Shown in pieces: positions 58,299-64,000 of a stretch of DNA of 64,000 nucleotides. The stretch is from assembly GCF_017433805.1 (NCBI RefSeq), contig NZ_JAFRGN010000057.1, positions 1-64,000 on the forward strand. The letters run 5' to 3'. The notes beneath the pieces were generated by a model. It did not search any database. It was not told the DNA's origin and saw only the letters and a program-made list of their open reading frames with translations. The stretch comes from Butyrivibrio sp. (GTDB taxonomy: Bacteria; Bacillota; Clostridia; Lachnospirales; Lachnospiraceae). The first letter of the stretch is position 1. Every line of letters begins with the position of its first letter. A program made the position numbers and the translations under genes.

Positions 58299-58859
58299 TT
58301 ACTGTCTTGACCAAAGATAGCAATACGCCTGTGTTCTGGCTGCAAAAGGCTCTGTCTTAAGAAGCTCTCTTACCTGTTCCTTGGTATACCAGCCTGGCTC
58401 TATCTCCTCTAATGTTGATGAGCTCTTGGCAAAAGAACCACCGGCTCTTCCCACGCAGCACACATTCTTTTCATTGGAGAATCCCACAGCGCTATAGCTC
58501 TCTCCAATCCAGTCATCTATTGCAATAAGGTCAAGGCCTGTTTCTTCCTTGAGCTCACGTCTTGCGCTCTCTTTTGGCTCCTCGCCTGGATCTATAAGAC
58601 CTGCTGGGAAATTGTAAACCCATGCGCCAGGCGCCATTCTAAATTCTTTATTGATAAGTATCTTCTCACCTGTTTCATCGTGCATGATTAGAACTACTGC
58701 ATCAACTTTTTTGTTATGTATATCTTCATAGCCCTTGAGATCAGGGTTCCTACTGATGATCTCATAGGTCTTTTCCTGATTATCTTCTGTTCTATAGTGC
58801 AGGTCATATCTGGTTATGAATTTGCCCTGCTCCTTCTTTTCCAAATACTCAAATTTCAT
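58299..58859 (-). CDS. NUDIX hydrolase, ADP-ribose pyrophosphatase-like
   Basis: 186 residues from ATG 58859 (TTG at 58865 is an alternative). The Nudix box reads GLIDPGEEPKESARRELKEE followed by TG, with all catalytic glutamates. The pattern FPAGLIDPGE and the upstream VVLIMHDETGEKILINKEFR place it near ADP-ribose pyrophosphatases. It hydrolyses a nucleoside diphosphate linked to another group; the substrate is not certain. The start overlaps the serine hydrolase stop. Confidence 0.9.
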   Translation of the reverse strand: MKFEYLEKKEQGKFITRYDLHYRTEDNQEKTYEIISRNPDLKGYEDIHNKKVDAVVLIMHDETGEKILINKEFRMAPGAWVYNFPAGLIDPGEEPKESARRELKEETGLDLIAIDDWIGESYSAVGFSNEKNVCCVGRAGGSFAKSSSTLEEIEPGWYTKEQVRELLKTEPFAARTQAYCYLWSRQ

Positions 58860-58861
58860 GA

Positions 58862-60019
58862 TCAAATGGCTCCATAAACAATCTGTCTGATTCCACGGAT
58901 AAAGCTGTAGTCACAGCCGCCTTCAATCTGCTGCATGTAGATCACTGACAGCTCCTCGCTTGGATCAATAAAGAAATATGTGCCAGCTTTTCCGTCCCAG
59001 CCATATTCTCCGATACTGCCATTAGATGCTGCCATAGCTGGATCTGTAAGGATTCTGAAATAGTTACCATAGTTGTAGCCAAGGCATCCATTCATATCCC
59101 AGAACTGCTCCTGTACAGACTTTTCAAGCTGTGGCGTAGTCATAAAAGAAAGTGTCTTCTTACCGATCAGTTCTTTGCCGTGGTAAGAGCCTTTATTGAG
59201 AAGCATCTGTGCAAAATGCGCGTAATCATTGGCTGTAGAATAAAGACCTGAACCGCCCATTTCGAACCATGGAATAGCAGTAGGATTCTCCATCTCCATG
59301 CGGCGCTTAACGTCATCTTCAGCGCGTACAACTCTTCCTGTCTTATCTCTTCTATAGAGAACAGCCTGTCTGAAGGCCTTGCTCTCATCTATTCTGAAAT
59401 CTGTATCTTCCATGTTAAGTGGAGTAAAGATTTCTTTTTTGAGGAACTCTGAATATTTTTTGCCTGTAATAACTTCTATGACACCAGCCATGATATCTGC
59501 TGAATGTCCGTATCTAAAACCGCTTCCTGGCTCAAATGCAAGGTAACCTTCTGCAAGCTTGTTGCAGACATCCACATTGCTCTTAAGAATTCCTGACTGT
59601 CTCTGAGTTTTGGCTTCCTTGTAAATCTTGGTCATCGATCTTTCTGCTTCACCAAAATCTCCGGAATACACAATTCCTGAAGTCATGTTCAAAAGATCTT
59701 TGACTGTTATAGGATTAGCCGCCTTAGTTATTCCTTCTGGAGTAGCTATCTTACACTCAGCAAAAGCTGGAAGGTAGTCTGAAACCTTACTCATAAGGTC
59801 CAGCTCACCTCTCTCAAAAAGGATCATTGCTGCCACAGCCGTAATTGGCTTGGTCATACTGAAAATCTTATAGATACTGTCTTCTCTATCGGGCTCGTAG
59901 TGATTCTCATAAACTCTTTTACCATTGTGTTCAACGAGAATTGTCGCGCCCTGTAATTTGCCCTTTTCACGCTGGCTCTCGATCAGGTTGTCCAATCGGC
60001 CAAGCTTTCTTATATTCAT
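58862..60019 (-). CDS. beta-lactamase-fold serine hydrolase
   Basis: 385 residues. Catalytic S-x-x-K is SMTK (Ser54, Lys57), the second motif tyrosine is Tyr170 (RYGHS), and a third region GWDGKAGTYFF lies near the C-terminus. This is the class C/EstB esterase group rather than a resistance enzyme; no signal peptide is seen, so it acts in the cytoplasm. Substrate unknown (ester or D-peptide). It starts 19 bases after the phosphate cotransporter gene and overlaps the NUDIX gene. Confidence 0.88.
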   Translation of the reverse strand: MNIRKLGRLDNLIESQREKGKLQGATILVEHNGKRVYENHYEPDREDSIYKIFSMTKPITAVAAMILFERGELDLMSKVSDYLPAFAECKIATPEGITKAANPITVKDLLNMTSGIVYSGDFGEAERSMTKIYKEAKTQRQSGILKSNVDVCNKLAEGYLAFEPGSGFRYGHSADIMAGVIEVITGKKYSEFLKKEIFTPLNMEDTDFRIDESKAFRQAVLYRRDKTGRVVRAEDDVKRRMEMENPTAIPWFEMGGSGLYSTANDYAHFAQMLLNKGSYHGKELIGKKTLSFMTTPQLEKSVQEQFWDMNGCLGYNYGNYFRILTDPAMAASNGSIGEYGWDGKAGTYFFIDPSEELSVIYMQQIEGGCDYSFIRGIRQIVYGAI

Positions 60020-60038
60020 AACAACTTATCCCTCTTAA

Positions 60039-61832
60039 TTAATACTTAACTGATGGCAGCATGTACTTCCTCTCGTAGAAGTCCACAGCCTGTTCGAAGC
60101 CATCACTCTTCTCTCTCTTGAGAGTTTCAATGTATTCATGAGCATCGTAGAGATCCTCATCAACCTCGATGATACCAACCGCAATATTACTGCAGTGGTC
60201 TGCAATACGTTCAAAATCTGTTCCGATATCAGACAGGTCAAAGCCCTGTTCAATAGTACATTTGCCCTTACGAAGTCTTCTGACATGACGACGCTTAACT
60301 TCCATGTTGATGCCATCGATTGTCTCTTCAAGAGGCTCGATAGACTTGGCAAGGTTAACATCCTGCTCAGCAAAAGCCCTGATAGCAAGATCCATGATCT
60401 CTTTTACTGCAGAAGCGAATATATCCATCTCGGTCTGAGCCTTAGGAGAGAAGGATCTCTTCTCGGCGCTCATTCCCTTAGCCTTCTCTGAGATGTTAAG
60501 CGCATGGTCACTGATTCGCTCATAGTCTGTGATGCAGTGGAGCAAAAGAGAAAGTGTGTGGCTATCTGATTCACCAAGGTGGTGAGAGTTGATCTTCATA
60601 AGGTAGGTTCCAAGCTGATCCTCGTAGGTATCGATCTTGCGCTCAAGGTGCTCAACCTCATCAGCAACCTCCTGATCGTAGTCATTAATAAGGCCAATTG
60701 CCTTGTTGAGAGCATCCTGAGACATGTTAGCCATTGTAATAGCTGCCTGTCTTGCCTGTTCAAGAGCAAATGGAGGGTTTGAAAGGAATCTTGGATCCAA
60801 TGTACGGATACCCTGCTGTTCCTCCTGCTCCTTCTTTTCCTTCTCATCGATAGGAATAGTCTTGAGTGCCAGGTTAACAAGTACCTGTGCAAATGGCAGC
60901 ATAAGTGGTGTTGCCACAAGGTTAACTAGTGTATGGATTCCGGCGATTCCTACCATACCAATCTCAGTTTCCATAAATGCAAAGTGCACTACAGCATTAA
61001 GTGCATAGAATATGATCATGAAAAGAGAAGCCTTGATCACATTGAAGTACAGGTGCATAAGAGCTGTTCTCTTACCGTTCTTGTTAGCTCCAAGTGATGA
61101 AAGGATGGCTGTGATACATGTACCAACCTCAGCACCTATAACTACAGGAATAGCCATGCTGTACTTGATCTTAACTGAAAGAGACAGAGCCTGGAGTACA
61201 CCAATTGTTCCGGCTGAGCTCTGAATGATCATTGTGAAAAGAATACCTACAAGAAAACCAATTATTGGATTACTGAAGGTTGTAAGGATTGCCTTAAAAG
61301 ACTCAACATCCTTAAGTGGTGATACGGCGCTTGACATGCTGCTCATACCAAACATAAGAACAGAGAAGCCAAGAAGGATAGTTCCGACATTTTTCTTTTT
61401 CTCAGTCTTGCCAAACATGTAAAGGGCAATACCGATAAGAGCCAGGAATGGTGTGAAGGATGCTGGCTTGAGCAGATTTATTATGAAGTTATCACTGCTG
61501 ATTGCATTTAAAGACAAAAGCCATGCAGTAAAGGTTGTACCAAGGTTAGCACCAAGGATAACACTGACTGCCTGCTTAAGTGTCATGATTCCTGAGTTAA
61601 CAAGACCAACAACCATTACGGTTGATGCAGATGAAGACTGGACCAGAGCTGTTACACCAACTCCGAAAAGATATGCGATGACTGCGTGTTTGGTAACGCT
61701 GGCAAGAACGCTTTCGAGCTTACCACCAGCCATCTTGGTCAGACCACCACTCATTACATTCATTCCATAAAGGAACATGGCAAGTCCGCCTACTAACCCC
61801 GCAACCAAACTGAACATTTCTAATGAACTCAT
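60039..61832 (-). CDS. Na+/phosphate cotransporter with C-terminal PhoU-like domain
   Basis: 597 residues from ATG 61832 (GGAGGTAAA upstream). Two inverted NptA repeats with the family QSSSA signature: LVQSSSASTVMVVGLVNSG and IIQSSAGTIGVLQALS. About nine to ten helices are seen in residues 1-330. The C-terminal third is helical with PhoU-type repeats (YEDQLGTYLMKINSH, DFERIADHCSNIAVGI). It imports phosphate with Na+, which fits a sodium-based energy economy. It is the first gene of a run ending in pflA. Confidence 0.92.
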   Translation of the reverse strand: MSSLEMFSLVAGLVGGLAMFLYGMNVMSGGLTKMAGGKLESVLASVTKHAVIAYLFGVGVTALVQSSSASTVMVVGLVNSGIMTLKQAVSVILGANLGTTFTAWLLSLNAISSDNFIINLLKPASFTPFLALIGIALYMFGKTEKKKNVGTILLGFSVLMFGMSSMSSAVSPLKDVESFKAILTTFSNPIIGFLVGILFTMIIQSSAGTIGVLQALSLSVKIKYSMAIPVVIGAEVGTCITAILSSLGANKNGKRTALMHLYFNVIKASLFMIIFYALNAVVHFAFMETEIGMVGIAGIHTLVNLVATPLMLPFAQVLVNLALKTIPIDEKEKKEQEEQQGIRTLDPRFLSNPPFALEQARQAAITMANMSQDALNKAIGLINDYDQEVADEVEHLERKIDTYEDQLGTYLMKINSHHLGESDSHTLSLLLHCITDYERISDHALNISEKAKGMSAEKRSFSPKAQTEMDIFASAVKEIMDLAIRAFAEQDVNLAKSIEPLEETIDGINMEVKRRHVRRLRKGKCTIEQGFDLSDIGTDFERIADHCSNIAVGIIEVDEDLYDAHEYIETLKREKSDGFEQAVDFYERKYMLPSVKY

Positions 61833-61979
61833 TTTACCTCCGTATAGACACTCTCCCCTGAGAGGAACTCCCTCTCTATGCCTATTCATCAATATTTTTC
61901 TACTGTTACAGCTAATATATTACAGTATTAACCTAAAAATTGCCATAAAATTTGATTCAAAACAATTTTATTTTTCTGA

Positions 61980-62909
61980 TCATAACTCTTTAACGAATTT
62001 AAGATATTCTCCATATTTGGCCTGATTAAGTCTGATGTCCGATGAGTCCGCTTCACCAGTATAACTGTGACCATAAATATTTTCTTCGACTTTGACAACT
62101 TCGTCTTCTTTAAAGCCAAGTCTTTTACATAATCTTATTGATACTTCATTTTCTTTTTTTACAAGGGCCTGCACCTGCTCAAGGCACAAAACCTTTTTGC
62201 CGTACTCAAGTATCGCGCTGCAGGCTTCGTAAGCGTAGCCCTGTCTCTGATACTCTTTTCCAATAAGAAAGCCCAGCTCTATATTATCAAAGCCGTTTCT
62301 AATGGAATAGCCGGCTCTACCTATAACTACGCCGTCCTCGGCTCTTACCAATGTCCACACGCCAAAGCCCATAAGTCCATAGACTTTTTCTATATAATCC
62401 TTCTGATAACGTTTCTCATCTTCGGGGTTTTCAAAGAGCCCTTCCATATAACGTGTCATCTCAGGATCTTTGTATAAGCGATAGAATTCGTCAATGTCAT
62501 CGATAGTAGTTTCGCGGATAAGAAGCCGGTCTGTGCGGATCACTTCCCAAGGTTCTCCTGAATATCTCTGATAAGCCTTAACAAAAGAGTCTTCGTCAAC
62601 TTCCTCTATATCTTCGAAAACATACTTAAGCCCTTCGAACTTCTCACCCTGATTGGTGCTGTAAATAGCGCCGATGCAATAATATCCTTTGGCTGTAAGC
62701 TCTTTGGCATAGGCATTGCTGTCGCAAATGATAAGTGTGTTCTTTTTGCCTGCTGCCTTGATCTTGGGATATGAAGCACCACTCGCTTCAAGGAGCTTAA
62801 CTCTATAGCCACTGTTTTCGAGGTATTGGCCACTACTTACCACCTGTCGCAGTACTGTTTCATTTTCAATTGCTGCTTTATTTAAGGAAAAAATGATGTT
62901 TTTGAGCAA
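61980..62909 (-). CDS. GNAT acetyltransferase with extra N-terminal domain
   Basis: 309 residues from TTG 62909 (GAGG eight bases upstream). Residues about 122-300 form a RimJ/RimL-like GNAT domain: TDRLLIRETTIDDIDEFYRL, VIGRAGYSIRNGFDNIELGF, the acetyl-CoA loop EYQRQGYAYEA and KENEVSIRLCKRLGF. Residues 1-120 are a separate alpha/beta domain (IICDSNAYAKELTAKGYYCIG) that looks like a degenerate HAD-type or Rossmann fold without an obvious active site. It may acetylate a protein or small molecule. Confidence 0.85.
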   Translation of the reverse strand: MLKNIIFSLNKAAIENETVLRQVVSSGQYLENSGYRVKLLEASGASYPKIKAAGKKNTLIICDSNAYAKELTAKGYYCIGAIYSTNQGEKFEGLKYVFEDIEEVDEDSFVKAYQRYSGEPWEVIRTDRLLIRETTIDDIDEFYRLYKDPEMTRYMEGLFENPEDEKRYQKDYIEKVYGLMGFGVWTLVRAEDGVVIGRAGYSIRNGFDNIELGFLIGKEYQRQGYAYEACSAILEYGKKVLCLEQVQALVKKENEVSIRLCKRLGFKEDEVVKVEENIYGHSYTGEADSSDIRLNQAKYGEYLKFVKEL

Positions 62910-62973
62910 AATATAAACCTCTGTTATTTATCGATTCTATTTGCACTTTTATTATATTACACGCATATCGCAG

Positions 62974-63014
62974 AAAAAAGGCCGGCATCCCGAAGAACTC
63001 CGGTTTGTCGACCT
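62974..63014 (-). terminator. terminator of the small conserved gene
   Basis: AGGCCGGCA (62979-62987) pairs with TGTCGACCT (63006-63014) at eight of nine positions. Six T follow on the minus strand. It lies 22 bases after the stop. Confidence 0.75.
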
Positions 63015-63036
63015 CTCACAATATTCAATACAAAAA

Positions 63037-63270
63037 TCAGGAAACAGAATGCTCTGCTGTGCGCTCTCCCTGTGACTTAGCATGTGCCATAGCTTCATTC
63101 ATCAGGTTCATAAGCTCCAAAGCACTCCTGAAGGTTACCTTCTTGTTCTCATCTGCCCAAACAACCTTGCCCTGCCAGGTGTTATTCTGGCAATGTTCAA
63201 TCTTGACTACGAAGGTTTCTTTTAATCTATCAGATTGATTTAGATTACTATGATCATCTATATCCTTCAT
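63037..63270 (-). CDS. small conserved protein of unknown function
   Basis: 77 residues from ATG 63270 (GAGGG seven bases upstream). The core is VKIEHCQNNTWQGKVVWADE followed by FRSALELMNLMNEAM: two or three beta-strands and one helix. Similar small proteins (QNSSWQG...FRSALEL) occur widely in Clostridia, often alone; I know no function. Monocistronic, between a terminator and a 400-base gap. Confidence 0.75.
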   Translation of the reverse strand: MKDIDDHSNLNQSDRLKETFVVKIEHCQNNTWQGKVVWADENKKVTFRSALELMNLMNEAMAHAKSQGERTAEHSVS

Positions 63271-63718
63271 ACTTGCACCCTCGCAACTCAAAATTATGAA
63301 CAAAAAAGATATTACCTATATGAAATATAAAATAATAATGTACTAATAATAATATATCCGCTACCGATATTTTATACTTTATGTCGTGATTTGCATACAC
63401 TTATCATCAAATCATTTATTAATAATTCATAAACAAACGCACAATCTACATTATGTAGTATTCCGATAAAATTATCAACACAATTTTATAAAAAAGAAGA
63501 ACGATGCCAAAATCTCTTCTCAGCATCGTTCATAATTTGTTTACAATTAATTAAAAGAATGGTTACTCAGAATCATCTTTTAGACATATCCTCTTGTTAA
63601 TATAATATTGTCAGATGAGTTAAGACAATACCAATTTTAAAAAACTTTTTCATAATATGCCAGGTAAGGAAGCTTACCTGGCATCCTCCCTTTTATAGGG
63701 CTTTTTTTATGTCTAAAA
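63271..63718. other. AT-rich intergenic region with two hairpins
   Basis: No gene is seen. Next to the HPr stop (minus strand) is a 12-bp perfect hairpin (63657-63668 with 63673-63684) without U-tract, perhaps a 3'-end stabiliser. Then follows the terminator at 63489-63531. The rest, 63304-63480, is AT-rich and would hold the promoter of the 77-residue gene, but I found no clear -35/-10 pair. Confidence 0.5.
63489..63531 (-). terminator. intrinsic terminator downstream of the HPr-like gene
   Basis: GAACGATGC (63499-63507) with GCATCGTTC (63523-63531); on the minus strand TTCTTTTTT follows. It is about 190 bases after the HPr-like stop, so that transcript has a long 3' untranslated part. Confidence 0.8.
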
Positions 63719-63979
63719 TTACTTGATGTTCCCCTGAAGGAAATTCTCCATATCTGCAACAGCTGACTCTTCATCAGATCCATCTGCGATAACAGTTACA
63801 GTCTCTCCAGAGTTGAGTGTCAGAGTCATCATACCCATGATGCTCTTAGCGTTAACCTTCTTGGACTGAGCCTCAATATGAACAGTACTCTCATATTTGC
63901 TGGCAAGCTGAACAAGCTCTGCTACTGGTCTAGCCTCAAGTCCTCTAGGCAACTTGATTTCGATAGATTTTGTGATCAT
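63719..63979 (-). CDS. HPr paralogue lacking His15 (Crh-like)
   Basis: 86 residues, HPr fold. In HPr the phosphorylated residue is His15 in GLHARP; here it is GLEARP, Glu15, so it cannot carry phosphate for sugar transport. The regulatory Ser46 is kept in AKSIMGMM, the HPr kinase site. This is the pattern of Bacillus Crh (which has Gln15), a cofactor of catabolite control protein CcpA. A regulatory role is inferred. AGGAGG lies upstream of ATG. In Bacillus crh follows whiA; that neighbourhood would be beyond the right edge. Confidence 0.9.
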   Translation of the reverse strand: MITKSIEIKLPRGLEARPVAELVQLASKYESTVHIEAQSKKVNAKSIMGMMTLTLNSGETVTVIADGSDEESAVADMENFLQGNIK

Positions 63980-64000
63980 AATTCCCCTCCTGAATCTAAT

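Overview
The window looks like the chromosome of a strictly anaerobic, polysaccharide-fermenting Lachnospiraceae bacterium, most likely Butyrivibrio or Pseudobutyrivibrio. This is an inference from gene content: a GH3 beta-glucosidase with the reversed domain order known from Butyrivibrio fibrisolvens, type III glutamine synthetase, an Amt-PII fusion, a GH120 beta-xylosidase with an LplA-type importer, pyruvate formate-lyase with an FNR-like regulator, a low-to-moderate GC content and strong Firmicutes-type AGGAGG ribosome sites. Most genes lie on the minus strand. I saw no rRNA, tRNA, CRISPR array, prophage or insertion sequence.

Layout. 1-5199: an HD-GYP membrane protein and, overlapping it, a large beta-propeller sensor kinase cut by the left edge. 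5297-12738: a complete F-type ATP synthase operon, preceded by two small membrane proteins and a sigma-A promoter; its c subunit carries a two-carboxylate, Na+-type ion site. 12868-18274: aspS, a secreted lipoprotein and the GH3 beta-glucosidase. 18275-19965: an AT-rich accessory patch with a PD-(D/E)XK-like protein, a cluster of CGTGCA repeats and a structured mgtE leader. 19966-23494 (+): mgtE and a chemoreceptor whose ribosome site lies in a 19-bp hairpin. 23615-28697: rsmH paralogue, membrane protein, GT4 glycosyltransferase with an 11-residue-repeat tail, and a GH13 glucosidase, tightly packed. 28867-31640: ion channel with a 52-residue membrane protein upstream, SpoU-type RNA methyltransferase, PHP phosphoesterase. 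31787-33054: a second paralogue of the PD-(D/E)XK-like protein, again in AT-rich DNA.

33155-45254 is a nitrogen-assimilation cluster read amt-glnB fusion, asnB, glnA (type III), gltB, gltD, with terminator-like hairpins in the amt leader and before gltB, so premature termination or antitermination may set expression. 45282-47015: a small membrane protein and a MATE transporter. 47143-54226 is a xylo-oligosaccharide utilisation locus: LacI regulator, two ABC permeases and a solute-binding lipoprotein on the minus strand, and a divergent GH120 beta-xylosidase; related GTTTAACG-type operators lie at all three control points. 54282-61832: pflB, pflA, an FNR-like regulator, a NUDIX hydrolase, a serine hydrolase and a Na+/phosphate cotransporter. 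A consensus TTGAT-N4-ATCAA box sits in the pflB promoter and the neighbouring regulator has the matching E-x-x-S-R recognition motif. 61980-63979: a GNAT protein with an extra N-terminal domain, a small conserved protein and a Crh-like HPr paralogue that lacks the phosphorylatable histidine.

The genes fit a rumen-type fermenter: oligosaccharides are imported and hydrolysed inside the cell, pyruvate goes through formate-lyase, ammonium is assimilated through Amt/GS/GOGAT, and the ATP synthase probably couples to sodium. The least-described element is the pair of PD-(D/E)XK-like paralogues, each in AT-rich DNA with its own short repeated motif; one has an ideal ribosome site in front of an ATA instead of an ATG.
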